Assembly: GCF_001224225.1 (NCBI RefSeq)
Contig: NZ_CUEE01000003.1
Location: 1 to 64,000 of the forward strand
DNA from: Staphylococcus borealis
GTDB taxonomy: Bacteria; Bacillota; Bacilli; Staphylococcales; Staphylococcaceae
DNA: 64,000 nucleotides
Direction of reading: 5' to 3'
Every line of letters starts with the position of its first letter. Position 1 is the first letter of the stretch. The notes below the pieces were generated by a model, which saw only the letters and a program-made list of their open reading frames with translations, did not search any database and was not told where the DNA came from. Shown one piece after another: positions 10,200-19,448 of this stretch. Position numbers and translations under genes: made by a program.

Positions 10200-10838
10200 T
10201 TAATTAAACCAAGCAGGTTTATCCCCACCAGTGTTTGGTTTATTAACACCAATATTTTCTTTTGAGTACAGTTCTGGGTTTTTAGCAATGCGGACAGCTA
10301 AACTTGCAACACTTCGACGTGAAACTTCTGTTCCTTTAAATTGAGCGTCTTTTGAAGTAACTTCGTAATCTGTTTCATTCTTAAATGTAAGCCAAGCAGG
10401 ACGTATAATTGTATAATCTAGTGTTGACGCTTCAATAATGTCTGCTGCTTTACGATATTTAGTTAATTTTTCTCCAAATTGAGATTTATTAAATGCATTA
10501 AATTTAGGTGGTAATTCATCATAAATCCCAGGGGCAGCTACAAAGATTAGACGTTTTACATCTTTTTTAGACATTGCATCTACAATCGCTTGTGCTTCAA
10601 CATCTAATGAACCAGATAGGCTCGCAAAGACAACATCAACTTTATCTAATGCTTGTTCTAAATCTTCCGCATTTTTTGCATCGCCTTCATATACTGTCAC
10701 TCGATTTGATGCATAATCAGGAATTCGATGTGCATTTCTTAAAAATAAATCAACATTAAAATTTGAATCCTCTAAAAATATTTTAGTAGCCTCGATAGAG
10801 ACCTTACCGTTTGCGCCAATAATTAAAACTGTTTGCAT
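10200..10838 (-). CDS. Atypical short-chain reductase / NAD(P)H-binding protein
   Basis: 212 residues with a Rossmann dinucleotide site at the N-terminus (VLIIGANGKVS, about 4-14), a second-strand region giving LFLRNAHRI, and the central LIFVAAPGIYDE and YRKAADIIEAS stretches typical of the NmrA / NAD(P)-binding PF13460 group. The classical SDR Tyr-x3-Lys motif is replaced by a YRKAAD-like segment, as in atypical SDRs. The substrate is unknown. AGGAGAG precedes the ATG, and the gene appears to be transcribed alone, with a terminator downstream. Confidence 0.75.
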   Translation of the reverse strand: MQTVLIIGANGKVSIEATKIFLEDSNFNVDLFLRNAHRIPDYASNRVTVYEGDAKNAEDLEQALDKVDVVFASLSGSLDVEAQAIVDAMSKKDVKRLIFVAAPGIYDELPPKFNAFNKSQFGEKLTKYRKAADIIEASTLDYTIIRPAWLTFKNETDYEVTSKDAQFKGTEVSRRSVASLAVRIAKNPELYSKENIGVNKPNTGGDKPAWFN

Positions 10839-11002
10839 ATGATTTCTCTCCTAACTATGATGTTTAAAATATATGTAGTTGTATCTAAATTTAACACTCT
10901 TACTATCACTTTACATCAGTAATAATAAGAGCGCTAATGAATTGATTAAATTAATTAAATATTATTAGATACATCAAGAAAAATTTACAAATTTAATAAA
11001 AA

Positions 11003-12136
11003 TTATATAGTAGTTGGTTTTTTACCCCAATATTGATAATACGTACATTCAATATAACCATTGAATAATTTTCTTCTCTTAGTCGCTTTTCGATTAACTA
11101 AGAATTCGAATTCTTTGTTGCTAGTAAGAATGTAGGTTGATAGATGTGCATGTTGATTCATCAACTTACCAATATAGCGATACATTTCTTCAACTTCTTC
11201 TCTATCCCCAATACGTTCGCCATACGGAGGGTTCCCAACTAAAGCAACAGGGCTATCCGTATCAATCGTTAATGTATTAACATCTTTCACACTAAATTGA
11301 ATAATATCTGCTAAGCCGACTTCTTCAGCATTACGTTTAGCAATTTCAACCATTTCAGGATCTATATCGGATGCAAATACTTGAATATCTTTATCATAAT
11401 CTGCTTGCTGATCAGCTTCGTCTCTCATTTCATCATATATATTAGGTGGCATAATATTCCATTCTTCAGAAACGAAATCACGATTGAATCCAGGTGCGAT
11501 ATTTTGCGCAATTAAACAAGCTTCTATCGCAATGGTACCTGAACCACAGAATGGATCAATGAAAGGTGTATCTCCTTTCCAATTTGCTAATCGAACTAAA
11601 CTTGCAGCTAATGTTTCTTTAATAGGTGCTTCCCCTTGAGCAATTCGGTAGCCACGTCGATTCAAACCAGAGCCTGATGTATCAATGGTTAGTAAGACGT
11701 TATCTTTTAAAATAGCTACTTCAACAGGATATTTCGCACCACTTTCGTTTAACCAACCTTTTTCATCGTATGCTTTCTTTAAGCGTTCCACAATTGCTTT
11801 TTTTGTGATTGCTTGGCAGTCTGGCACGCTATAAAGTGTAGATTTAACACTTCTACCTTGAACAGGAAATTGACCTTCTTTATCAATAATGTCTTCCCAA
11901 GGTAATGATTTCGTCTTCTCAAAAAGTTCATCAAATGTTTTGGCATTGAAGCGGCCCACTACGATTTTAATACGATCAGCTGTACGTAACCATAAATTAC
12001 ATTTTACAATCGCTTTAGCATCACCTTCGAAAAAGATGCGCCCATTTTCAACTTGTGTTTCATATCCGAGTTCTTGAATTTCTTTGGCAACAACAGCCTC
12101 TAATCCCATAGGACAAACTGCTAATAATTGGAACAT
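11003..12136 (-). CDS. THUMP-domain rRNA/DNA-type N-methyltransferase (YpsC/RlmL-like)
   Basis: 377 residues starting at MFQLLAVCPMGLEAVV. AAAGGAG sits just upstream of the ATG at 12136; the in-frame ATG 42 bp earlier lacks a good ribosome site. An N-terminal THUMP/ferredoxin-like RNA-binding part (about 1-155) precedes an AdoMet methyltransferase domain with DPFCGSGTIAIEA and the catalytic NPPYGERIG motif, typical of N2-guanine or N6-adenine methylation. By family it modifies 23S rRNA. The C-terminal domain of fused E. coli RlmKL is not present. It follows rnpB in the same order as in Bacillus. Confidence 0.88.
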   Translation of the reverse strand: MFQLLAVCPMGLEAVVAKEIQELGYETQVENGRIFFEGDAKAIVKCNLWLRTADRIKIVVGRFNAKTFDELFEKTKSLPWEDIIDKEGQFPVQGRSVKSTLYSVPDCQAITKKAIVERLKKAYDEKGWLNESGAKYPVEVAILKDNVLLTIDTSGSGLNRRGYRIAQGEAPIKETLAASLVRLANWKGDTPFIDPFCGSGTIAIEACLIAQNIAPGFNRDFVSEEWNIMPPNIYDEMRDEADQQADYDKDIQVFASDIDPEMVEIAKRNAEEVGLADIIQFSVKDVNTLTIDTDSPVALVGNPPYGERIGDREEVEEMYRYIGKLMNQHAHLSTYILTSNKEFEFLVNRKATKRRKLFNGYIECTYYQYWGKKPTTI

Positions 12137-12204
12137 GACGTGATCTCCTTTTTTATAATTACATTTATATGTTAACAAATATTTAAAATTTTATGTATGA
12201 TTAG

Positions 12205-12239
12205 AAAAAAATAAAAGCTCTCCAATCAATGGGAGAGCT
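12205..12239 (-). terminator. Intrinsic terminator of rnpB
   Basis: AGCTCTCC at 12239-12232 pairs with GGAGAGCT at 12223-12216 on the minus strand, followed by TTTATTTTTTTC. It lies directly after the RNase P RNA. Confidence 0.85.
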
Positions 12240-12244
12240 AAACT

Positions 12245-12648
12245 AGTTCATGATATTTCTGTAAGCCATGTTCTGTACCGTTGTACTCATATCGTACACT
12301 AGTTGTACTGGTACGTCGGTGGTAACCATCTGTCTACATATCTTTATATTTCGAATAAAGACGTCTCGTTTATACGTTGAATTCCGCTAAACAAGTGCTC
12401 CTACCAAATTTGGATTGCTCACTCGAGGGGTTTACCGCGTTCCACCCTTCTTATTTCTAAGAAGGCTACGTCACTGTGGCACTTTCAAACTACTTTAACC
12501 GTATCATTAGACTTAGGTTATTTCGTTGCCGTCAAATTAATGCCTTGATTTATTGTTTCATCAAGCACGAACACTACAATCATCTCAGATTGTGTGAGCA
12601 TGGACTTTCCTCTATATTGCTATAGCGATTACCCAAAATATCACTTTT
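12245..12648 (-). ncRNA. rnpB: RNase P RNA, type B
   Basis: The catalytic RNA of RNase P, which matures tRNA 5' ends. The minus strand contains the universally conserved GAGGAAAGTCCATGCTC block (about 12590-12610), the central AGTGCCACAGTGACG and GTGGAACGCGGTAAACC blocks, and the closing ACAGAACATGGCTTACAG. P1 is visible: GTGATATTT near 12644 pairs with AAATATCA near 12251. The layout matches the staphylococcal type B RNA. Ends are set from P1 and are accurate to a few bases. It lies between gpsB and the THUMP methyltransferase gene. Confidence 0.96.
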
Positions 12649-12651
12649 GCG

Positions 12652-12662
12652 ATTATATCATA
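12652..12662 (-). promoter_or_regulatory. Extended -10 promoter of rnpB
   Basis: A perfect TATAAT (12652-12657) is preceded by TATGA, giving an extended -10 element. The RNA 5' end predicted from P1 lies about 8 bases downstream. No good -35 hexamer is seen, as expected for an extended -10 promoter. Confidence 0.6.
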
Positions 12663-12771
12663 ATTATCTATACTATTACAGATATTTTTGTAGATTGACT
12701 ATTGTTTAGTGAAAATGACGCTACACAATAGTTATCTATTATTACATTCATTAAATCTAAAGACGCTTACA

Positions 12772-13110
12772 TTACTTTCCAAATACAGCTTTTTCTAAGT
12801 TAGAAATTCGTTTTAAAATATCAACATTATTGTTTGATGAATTAGCGTTGTTTGAAGAAAATGATTTATTGTCAGAAGGTCTTGATGTTGCCACTCTTAG
12901 TCTTAATTCTTCAACTTCTTTTTTTAGTTTGTTATTTTCTTCAGACAATTTTACAACTTCATTATTCATATCAGCCATTTTTTGATAGTCTGTAATGATA
13001 TCATCTAGGAAAGCATCTACTTCCTCACGACGATAACCACGGGCCATAGTTTTTTCGAAATCTTTTTCATAGATATCTTTTGCTGAAAGCTTTAAAGAAA
13101 CATCTGCCAT
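12772..13110 (-). CDS. gpsB: Cell division regulator GpsB
   Basis: 112 residues starting [25 protein letters not shown] precedes the ATG at 13110. It is a DivIVA-related coiled-coil protein that shuttles between septum and side wall and coordinates penicillin-binding proteins and FtsZ. The N-terminal membrane- and PBP-binding domain includes the [15 protein letters not shown] signature (about 29-44). A coiled coil covers 45-75, then a Ser/Asn-rich linker and a short C-terminal helix ([15 protein letters not shown]). It lies 10 bp after ypsA and is probably cotranscribed with it. Confidence 0.96.
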   Translation of the reverse strand: MADVSLKLSAKDIYEKDFEKTMARGYRREEVDAFLDDIITDYQKMADMNNEVVKLSEENNKLKKEVEELRLRVATSRPSDNKSFSSNNANSSNNNVDILKRISNLEKAVFGK

Positions 13111-13120
13111 TTTTTCCACC

Positions 13121-13684
13121 TCATTCGAAACTTTGATCTTGCTCCCACTGCATGTCATTAATAAAATCAGTGAGTTCATCAAATGCCACAATATCACAAG
13201 TATAGTTTGTTTTATCTATAAAATCAACTAACATCCTTTTAAAGAATTTCGGGCTTCCTTCTTGCTCATCATCATATATAAGTAAAGACATATCAGAGTG
13301 ATCTAGCATAAATTGATCTGTTTGTTTGAACTGATACGGCCCCTCATATTCTGAATGATGAACACTTTCCATAAAATCAGCTTCTTGCGCAATCTTATTA
13401 TACTTCATTTGATTTTGTTCATTCCACTTCGACGTATGTCCGTAAAACGGTGTTATAATGCCTAATTTCAATTCTGGATAATCAGAACGTAAATCGATAA
13501 CAACCTCAGCAGTCCATAATTCAATGCCAAGTTGACCTTGTATGAGGACCCATTCAAGGCCTTCATCAATATATTGTACTAATTTGTGCTTGAGAAATGC
13601 TTTTAAATAATAGACTTCATGTGCATCATCTTTAAATATATTTAACTCAAATGATTTATATCCTGTAACATACACAGTTTTCAT
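13121..13684 (-). CDS. ypsA: YpsA-type DUF1273 protein (SLOG / DprA-like fold)
   Basis: 187 residues starting [25 protein letters not shown] precedes the ATG at 13684, and the alternative start 21 bp upstream would put the ribosome site inside the coding part. The family has a Rossmann-like SLOG fold, seen here in [17 protein letters not shown] and the central [12 protein letters not shown] stretch. In Bacillus and S. aureus, YpsA has been linked to cell division, which agrees with its place next to gpsB. Its ligand is not known. Confidence 0.88.
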   Translation of the reverse strand: MKTVYVTGYKSFELNIFKDDAHEVYYLKAFLKHKLVQYIDEGLEWVLIQGQLGIELWTAEVVIDLRSDYPELKLGIITPFYGHTSKWNEQNQMKYNKIAQEADFMESVHHSEYEGPYQFKQTDQFMLDHSDMSLLIYDDEQEGSPKFFKRMLVDFIDKTNYTCDIVAFDELTDFINDMQWEQDQSFE

Positions 13685-13694
13685 TTGTGCGACA

Positions 13695-14033
13695 TCACCC
13701 TTCAATAGTTTGATAAATATATTTTAAATCGTAATTGACTGCTTTTACCTTTTCAGTGAACAACTTTTTACTCGTTCTATGAAAATGGCAGTCGACAGAT
13801 AATTCTTTATAAGACTTGATAAGTAAATCAAATTTGTTGGCGTTCATATAACTTAGTTGAATAATCTGTGATTTTAATTTGATTAGGCTTTCTAATTTAG
13901 CATCTATCATTTGTGTGTATGGATAAACCACATTGTAAAAATCATAATCATTTTGTGAAACTTTCACGTTATTAAAGCGTTCTTCAATTGTTTCTAGTTC
14001 ATTGAGTAAGTCATTTATTGTTTTTGTATCCAT
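13695..14033 (-). CDS. YppE-like DUF1798 family protein
   Basis: 112 residues, all helical in character, beginning [28 protein letters not shown] precedes the ATG. By position (between pbp2/recU and ypsA/gpsB) and pattern it corresponds to the Bacillus YppE / DUF1798 family, whose function is unknown. It ends 10 bp before the ypsA start and probably heads the yppE-ypsA-gpsB transcript. Confidence 0.7.
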   Translation of the reverse strand: MDTKTINDLLNELETIEERFNNVKVSQNDYDFYNVVYPYTQMIDAKLESLIKLKSQIIQLSYMNANKFDLLIKSYKELSVDCHFHRTSKKLFTEKVKAVNYDLKYIYQTIEG

Positions 14034-14129
14034 GAAGACGCCCTCCTTATATCCAATTTAATTTATCATAATTTAAACCGACCGTCATTTAATTGATAGC
14101 TTCATTAATAGGATAAATACATTGAAATA

Positions 14130-14158
14130 TTGTTTTACCAGATAAATAACGTTAAAAT
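14130..14158 (+). promoter_or_regulatory. Candidate recU-pbp2 promoter
   Basis: TTGTTT at 14130-14135 (4 of 6) and TAAAAT at 14153-14158 (5 of 6) are separated by 17 bases on the plus strand. Transcription from here would give a leader of about 160 nt that contains the hairpin at 14169-14221. Motif-based prediction. Confidence 0.45.
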
Positions 14159-14168
14159 GAAGAAGATT

Positions 14169-14221
14169 AATAATGAAGTCACTTATGAGTATAAGTGCTT
14201 ATTTGTTTATGCTTCATTATT
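14169..14221. other. Structured stem-loop in the recU-pbp2 leader
   Basis: AATAATGAAG (14169-14178) pairs perfectly with CTTCATTATT (14212-14221). Nested inside is CACTTAT-GAGT-ATAAGTG (14180-14197), a 7-bp hairpin with a four-base loop. No T-run follows on the plus strand. It lies in the intergenic region that divides the divergent yppE-like gene and recU. Confidence 0.55.
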
Positions 14222-14325
14222 ATCTATCCTAGTTTGAAATTACAATCCGTAATCACTTAAGGATTAGTTGGTATTAGTGTTACATATCCACTATTAAATG
14301 TATTCAAACTTGTGTGGTGAATCTA

Positions 14326-14952
14326 ATGAATTACCCTAATGGCAAACCTTTTAAGGGAAATACGACTAAGGTCGGAAGAAATGGCAAATCGAATTCTAGT
14401 AATATAGAATATGGTGGCCGTGGTATGACTCTTGAAAAAGATATTGAACGTTCTAACGATTATTATTTAAACCATGGCAAAGCGGTTATACATAAAAAGC
14501 CGACACCGGTTCAAATCGTTAATGTTCATTATCCGAAACGAAGTAAAGCAGTTATTAATGAAGCTTACTTTCGTACACCTTCAACTACGGATTATAATGG
14601 CGTGTATAATGGTCATTATATTGATTTTGAAGCAAAGGAGACTAAGAATAAAACTTCTTTTCCTTTGAATAACATTCATGATCATCAAGTAGAACATATG
14701 AAAAAAGCATTTCTTCAAAAAGGAATTGTATTTTTAATTATAAGATTTAAAATACTTGATGAAGTATATCTATTGCCATTTTCCAAATTCCAAAAATTTT
14801 GGGAAAGATATAAAAATGAAATAAAAAAATCAATAACAGTTGAAGAAATAAGAAAAAATAGTTACTATATTCCTTATCAGTATCAACCAAGATTAAATTA
14901 CCTCAATGCAGTTGATAAGTTGATATTAGATGAAAGTGAGGACCGCGTATGA
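14326..14952 (+). CDS. recU: Holliday junction resolvase RecU
   Basis: 208 residues starting [15 protein letters not shown] precedes the ATG at 14326, and the in-frame GTG codons upstream overlap that site. RecU cleaves Holliday junctions in recombination and segregation. The [15 protein letters not shown] segment, [14 protein letters not shown], and the catalytic core around [11 protein letters not shown]...[17 protein letters not shown] are all present. The stop overlaps the pbp2 start (ATGA), so the genes are translationally coupled, as in other Firmicutes. Confidence 0.96.
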   Translation: MNYPNGKPFKGNTTKVGRNGKSNSSNIEYGGRGMTLEKDIERSNDYYLNHGKAVIHKKPTPVQIVNVHYPKRSKAVINEAYFRTPSTTDYNGVYNGHYIDFEAKETKNKTSFPLNNIHDHQVEHMKKAFLQKGIVFLIIRFKILDEVYLLPFSKFQKFWERYKNEIKKSITVEEIRKNSYYIPYQYQPRLNYLNAVDKLILDESEDRV

Positions 14953-17210
14953 CGGAAAATAAAGGATCTTCTCAACCTAAAAATGGTAAAAATGGGAAGT
15001 CCAAAGCAAAAAAGAATAAGAATGTGAAAAGAACGATTATTAAGATTATTGGCTTTTTATTAATCGCCTTTATCGTTTTAGTTCTACTAGGCATTTTATT
15101 ATTTGCGTACTATGCATGGAAAGCACCTGCATTTACCGAATCTAAATTACAAGATCCTAAACCGGCAGAAATTTACGACAAAAATGGTGACTTGGTTAAA
15201 AAATTAGATAATGGCGCAAGACGAGAACATGTTGAATTAAAAGATGTTCCTAAAAATATGAGAAATGCCGTGCTAGCAACTGAAGATAATCGATTCTATG
15301 AACATGGTGCAATTGACTATAAACGTTTATTTGGTGCTATTGGTAAAAACTTAACTGGTGGATTTGGTTCACAAGGTGCATCTACCTTAACGCAACAAGT
15401 AGTTAAGCGAGCATTTCTAAGTGAAGAGAAATCTATCGGACGTAAAGCCCAAGAAGCTTACCTATCTTATCGTCTAGAGCAAGAGTACAGTAAAGATGAA
15501 ATTTTTGAAATGTACTTAAATAAAATTTATTACTCAGACGGTGTATACGGTGTTAAAGCTGCAGCTAAATATTACTTCGATAAAGATTTGAAAGATTTAA
15601 ATCTTGCTGAAGAAGCATATTTAGCAGGTTTACCACAGGTGCCTAACCTTTATAACATTTACGATAATCCTAAACAGGCAGAAAATCGTAAGAACACTGT
15701 ACTTTACTTAATGCATTATCATAATAGAATTTCTGATAAAGAATATAATGATGCTAAGAAAATTAACTTAAAAGCTAATTTAGTTGATCGTACAGCTAAG
15801 GAACGTCAAATTGGCACAGATGATTCTGATTCAGAATACGATTCATATGTAAACTTTGTTAAATCTGAATTGATGAACAACAAAGAATTCAAGGATAAAA
15901 ACTTGGCTGATGTTCTTCAAAGTGGAATCAAAATTTACACTAATATGGATAAAGATGTTCAACAAACATTACAAAATCGTATAGATAATGGTAATTACTA
16001 CAAAAATGATGACCAACGAGTTGGTTCAACAATTCTTGATAGTAAAACGGGTGGTCTAGTTGCAATCTCTGGAGGACGTAACTTCAAAGACGTTGTAGAT
16101 AATAATGCTGCAACAGATGCACACTTAACTGGTTCATCATTGAAACCATTCTTATCTTATGGTCCAGCAATCGAAAATATGCAATGGGCTACAAATCATG
16201 CAATTCAAGATGAATCTAGTTATTCAATTGATGGCGGTACATTCCAAAACTATGATGGAAGTGGTCATGGAACTGTAACTGCGTATGATGCATTAAGACA
16301 AAGTTTCAATATCCCAGCACTTAAAACTTGGCAACAAGTGAATGCACAAGCTGGTGACAATGCAGTTAAGAAATTTGCATCCAAAGTTGGATTAGATTAT
16401 CAAAGTGATATTGGTCCTTCTGAAGTACTTGGTGGTGGCGCTTCTGAGTTCTCACCTACTCAATTAGCATCTGCATTCGCAGCAATTGCTAATGGTGGTA
16501 CTTATAATAATGCGCATTCGATTCAGAAAGTTGTAACAGCTGACGATGATACAATTGAGTTTGATCATACGAGTCATAAAGCGATGGAAGACTACACAGC
16601 TTACATGTTAGCTGAAATGCTCACAGGTACATTTAAAGCCTATGGTTCAGCTTATGGACACGGCGTTTCAGGCGTTACAATGGGTGCTAAAACTGGTACA
16701 AGTACTTATGGTACGGAAATTAACCAGCAATATAACCTACCTGATAACGCTGCGAAAGACGTTTGGATTAATGGCTTTACACCTAAATATACGATGTCTA
16801 TCTGGATGGGCTTCAGTGAAATTAAAGAAGGTGGCGTTAACTCATTCTTAGGTCACACAGAACAAGAATATCCACAATTCTTATATGAAGATGTGATGTC
16901 AGACATATCTTCTAGTAATGATGGTGACTTTGAAAAACCAGATTCAGTTAACGGTTCTAGTCCTGATAATTTATCAGTTAGTGGTCATCCTGATAACAAC
17001 ACGACTAATCGTGAAGTAAACGGAAGCAGTGGCTCAAGTACATCAACTAACGCTAACAGTTCAAATAGTAGTAATAGTAACAATAGTAGTAACACTAATT
17101 CAGGAAATACGAATAACAATTCATCAACACAAAGTTCAAATAGTTTCGGAAGTACCCTTTCAAATATTTTTAATTTAAATAGTATTTTCGACTTTAAAAA
17201 AGCTTCATAG
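14949..17210 (+). CDS. pbp2: Bifunctional penicillin-binding protein 2
   Basis: A 753-residue class A PBP that polymerises and cross-links peptidoglycan. It has a basic cytoplasmic N-terminus and one membrane segment (about 30-56). The glycosyltransferase domain contains [13 protein letters not shown] near 112-124 and [12 protein letters not shown]. The transpeptidase domain has SxxK (SSLK, S396), SFN at 452-454 and KTGTS at 581-585. Residues after about 660 form a Ser/Asn/Thr-rich tail ending in a more hydrophobic segment ([10 protein letters not shown]). The start overlaps recU by 4 bases. It matches the staphylococcal PBP2 that partners PBP2a in resistant strains. Confidence 0.97.
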   Translation: MTENKGSSQPKNGKNGKSKAKKNKNVKRTIIKIIGFLLIAFIVLVLLGILLFAYYAWKAPAFTESKLQDPKPAEIYDKNGDLVKKLDNGARREHVELKDVPKNMRNAVLATEDNRFYEHGAIDYKRLFGAIGKNLTGGFGSQGASTLTQQVVKRAFLSEEKSIGRKAQEAYLSYRLEQEYSKDEIFEMYLNKIYYSDGVYGVKAAAKYYFDKDLKDLNLAEEAYLAGLPQVPNLYNIYDNPKQAENRKNTVLYLMHYHNRISDKEYNDAKKINLKANLVDRTAKERQIGTDDSDSEYDSYVNFVKSELMNNKEFKDKNLADVLQSGIKIYTNMDKDVQQTLQNRIDNGNYYKNDDQRVGSTILDSKTGGLVAISGGRNFKDVVDNNAATDAHLTGSSLKPFLSYGPAIENMQWATNHAIQDESSYSIDGGTFQNYDGSGHGTVTAYDALRQSFNIPALKTWQQVNAQAGDNAVKKFASKVGLDYQSDIGPSEVLGGGASEFSPTQLASAFAAIANGGTYNNAHSIQKVVTADDDTIEFDHTSHKAMEDYTAYMLAEMLTGTFKAYGSAYGHGVSGVTMGAKTGTSTYGTEINQQYNLPDNAAKDVWINGFTPKYTMSIWMGFSEIKEGGVNSFLGHTEQEYPQFLYEDVMSDISSSNDGDFEKPDSVNGSSPDNLSVSGHPDNNTTNREVNGSSGSSTSTNANSSNSSNSNNSSNTNSGNTNNNSSTQSSNSFGSTLSNIFNLNSIFDFKKAS

Positions 17211-17267
17211 TGTTTTTGAAGTGTTAAATATTTAAATGAAAGACTGGGACATCATTCCTAGTAAAAT

Positions 17268-17318
17268 AGCCAGTAAATGAGTTTTGATAAATTCATTTAC
17301 TGGCTTGTTTATTTATAA
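17268..17318 (+). terminator. Terminator of recU-pbp2
   Basis: AGCCAGTAAATGA (17268-17280) pairs with TCATTTACTGGCT (17293-17305), followed by TGTTTATTTATAAT. This is a strong hairpin 58 bp after the pbp2 stop. Confidence 0.75.
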
Positions 17319-17324
17319 TAATTA

Positions 17325-17475
17325 GTATTGTTGGAGTGCTTGCCCAACTTATTTTGCTTGTAAAATTTCTTAATGAAATGCTTTTTGTTGAGGCCCGGCC
17401 GCAAGAATGACTAGAACTGAGACGCGTTTATTTTAAGGGCCTTTAAAAAAAGCGTATTGCAAGAAATTGAGAACA
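17325..17475. repeat. STAR-like intergenic repeat, one middle unit
   Basis: Most of the 337 bp between pbp2 and the convergent ypoC-like gene. It has one copy of the unit with TTTTGCTTGTAAAATTTCTT and the STAR-type core TTTGTTGAGGCCC (17388-17400). A degenerate tail with CGCAAGAATGACTAGAACTGAG follows. No gene is seen in the gap. Confidence 0.75.
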
Positions 17476-17547
17476 TTAAATTATGACCATATTTTATGAC
17501 CTATATCTTAAAATAACGTCTCAATCTCAACGGCTATTATCTTAACT

Positions 17548-17877
17548 TTAGTCCAAACGCTTCCTTCTAATTTGATACGAAGCATTCATTTTAATTAACT
17601 CACTTTTTAGCGTCTTCATTTGACTATAGCCCATAAAATGATACTTTCTAGCTAACATATACTGATAGCGTTCCTCAAAGTTCATAGGTACCACTGGATA
17701 TTGATCTAATAATTTGAAATCAATCGTCTCAATTTCATTTATCTCTTTAAAGAATTGAATGATTAAGTCAAAATATTTATCAATAAACTTTTTAGCTTCA
17801 TTTGAATTTAATCTGCGCTGATTAGCAAATTCATCAAGTTGTTCTTCAATTTCTATAAAATCCTGTTTATTAATCAT
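17548..17877 (-). CDS. YpoC-like protein of unknown function
   Basis: 109 residues, mostly helical, with an MNFEERYQYMLARKYHFMGYSQMKTLKSEL signature region near 65-95. Its place between pbp2 and nth matches Bacillus ypoC. No catalytic motif is visible. It is the last gene of the dnaD-nth transcript, 21 bp after nth. Confidence 0.7.
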   Translation of the reverse strand: MINKQDFIEIEEQLDEFANQRRLNSNEAKKFIDKYFDLIIQFFKEINEIETIDFKLLDQYPVVPMNFEERYQYMLARKYHFMGYSQMKTLKSELIKMNASYQIRRKRLD

Positions 17878-17898
17878 TTAATCAAGCTTTCTAAATTA

Positions 17899-18552
17899 TT
17901 ATTTTGTTTGTGCTTTCATACGTTTTTGCCCTTCTCTACAATCATCTAGTAAAGGACAAATGTCACACTTAGGCTTTCTAGCTAAGCAATGATAACGACC
18001 AAAGAAAATAAGTTGGTGATGACTTTTACTCCATCTTTCCCTAGGAATAATACTGCATAATCGCTCTTCCACTTGGGTAACATTATCTTTCCATCTATTG
18101 ATACCAAGTCGCTTAGAAACACGCTCAACATGTGTATCAACTGCTAATGAAGGTTCGTCAAATGCTACGCTCATTACAACATTTGCTGTTTTACGTCCAA
18201 CACCCGCTAAACTTTCTAACGCTTTATGCGTATTAGGAATGTCACCATTAAATTGGTCGATAAGTGACTGACATAGCTTTTGAATGTTTTTAGCTTTATT
18301 ACGATACAAACCAATGGAACGTATGTCATTTTGCAATTCTTCGATATCAACGTTTAAATAATCTTGAGGCGTTTTATATTTCTGAAAAAGTGTACGCGTG
18401 ACCTTATTCACTAAGTTGTCTGTACACTGTGCAGATAATAATACCGCAATCGTTAATTCAAAAGCATTATCATGTTTAAGTTCACATTCTGCATCTGGAA
18501 ACATTTCAGCTATGACATCAATCATTTCAAGTGCTTTCTTTTTACTTATCAT
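17899..18552 (-). CDS. nth: Endonuclease III
   Basis: A 217-residue DNA glycosylase/AP lyase that removes oxidised pyrimidines. The helix-hairpin-helix LAGVGRKTANVV carries the catalytic lysine K121, and D139 in AVDTHVERV is the conserved aspartate. The 4Fe-4S loop is complete: C189-x6-C196-x2-C199-x5-C205. It overlaps the end of dnaD by 11 bases, so translation is probably coupled. Confidence 0.97.
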   Translation of the reverse strand: MISKKKALEMIDVIAEMFPDAECELKHDNAFELTIAVLLSAQCTDNLVNKVTRTLFQKYKTPQDYLNVDIEELQNDIRSIGLYRNKAKNIQKLCQSLIDQFNGDIPNTHKALESLAGVGRKTANVVMSVAFDEPSLAVDTHVERVSKRLGINRWKDNVTQVEERLCSIIPRERWSKSHHQLIFFGRYHCLARKPKCDICPLLDDCREGQKRMKAQTK

Positions 18553-19228
18553 CTAATTTCTCCCCATTTAACCAATCAAACTTTGGTATATGTTTAACCG
18601 TATGTGTCATAGTTGGTTTGTTAAATTGTTCTCTAACTTTCTTAGATTCTTCAGTCGTTGTTACGTTGTTCTTTTTCCAGTTCAATAAAATACGGTCAAC
18701 ATATTTAAAGCTAAGCTTATCATGGCTATATGCTTCATCTAATGCAGCTCGTATTAAAGCAAAATCATGTTGGTCTACATCAATCCATTGATTAAGCGTT
18801 TCGATTTCATAAGGAGAAATAGGTCTAGCGAACAAAGTTTCAATGTATTGAAACAAATCTTTGAAATCTTGCTGCGTTTGATTCGTTTTTTGATTTGTTT
18901 GTTCCTGAGATAAAATAGTACTTAATTTCTCAAAAAAGCCATCCAAATCCATATATTCAGTAAATTTACCTTCTTCATCCTTTTTCACTTGAAGTTGTAA
19001 CAAATCTTTTTGAATTAAATGTTGAATAATACTAGTAATTTCCCTTGGCTCCATGTTAGACCCTAATTTTAATTCATCGACGGATGGTTGCTTATTTGAT
19101 GATTCAGAGGCATAAATCAATTTAATTAAAATGATTAAATCTTTTTCAGTTAGTCCTAATTCACTATAATGATCAAATAATTCTCTTCTAATGACGACAG
19201 GACGTTTTTTAAGTTGAAATTTATTCAA
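18542..19228 (-). CDS. dnaD: Primosomal protein DnaD
   Basis: 228 residues. It starts at TTG (19228), with GGGAGG 9 bases upstream. The N-terminal winged-helix DDBH1 domain spans about 1-95. A Gln/Thr-rich linker (NQKTNQTQQDF) leads to the C-terminal DDBH2 domain with YVDRILLNWKKNNV, the conserved single-strand-binding motif. DnaD acts with DnaB and DnaI in loading the replicative helicase. It heads the dnaD-nth-ypoC-like cluster. Confidence 0.94.
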   Translation of the reverse strand: MNKFQLKKRPVVIRRELFDHYSELGLTEKDLIILIKLIYASESSNKQPSVDELKLGSNMEPREITSIIQHLIQKDLLQLQVKKDEEGKFTEYMDLDGFFEKLSTILSQEQTNQKTNQTQQDFKDLFQYIETLFARPISPYEIETLNQWIDVDQHDFALIRAALDEAYSHDKLSFKYVDRILLNWKKNNVTTTEESKKVREQFNKPTMTHTVKHIPKFDWLNGEKLDDK

Positions 19229-19258
19229 ATTGATATTCCTCCCTCTTTAAAGTTGAAA

Positions 19259-19413
19259 AAGCGGGAGTGGGACAGAATTCTTTTTAAATTCGTCGTCCCA
19301 CCCCCGCAAGGATGACTAGAACTGAAAAAAGCTTGATTTAAGCGCATTTTCAGTTCAGTCAGCTACTGCGAATTTGCAAAATAGCACCATCATATTATTA
19401 TGTCCCAGGCTCT
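19259..19413. repeat. Intergenic hairpin plus STAR-type tail, no middle unit
   Basis: Fills most of the gap between dnaD and asnS. GCGGG-A-GTGGGAC (19261-19273) pairs with GTCCCAC-C-CCCGC (19300-19312) around AGAATTCTTTTTAAATTC, a very stable hairpin that can end transcription. The common tail (CGCAAGGATGACTAGAACTG ... CAGTTCAGTCAGCTACTGC) follows directly, so this copy has lost or never had the 59-bp middle unit. Confidence 0.85.
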
Positions 19414-19448
19414 AGTAAATAACTGTGTATGAAAAGTAATCATAAAAC

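Noticed and set aside
12244-12650. Possible small protein genes in the 12.2-12.7 kb gap
   Set aside because: The gap is RNase P RNA, recognised by its conserved blocks and P1 pairing.
12697-12732. Terminator after gpsB
   Set aside because: The inverted repeat ACTATTGTGTAG/CTAAACAATAGT is present, but no T-run follows, so I do not list it.
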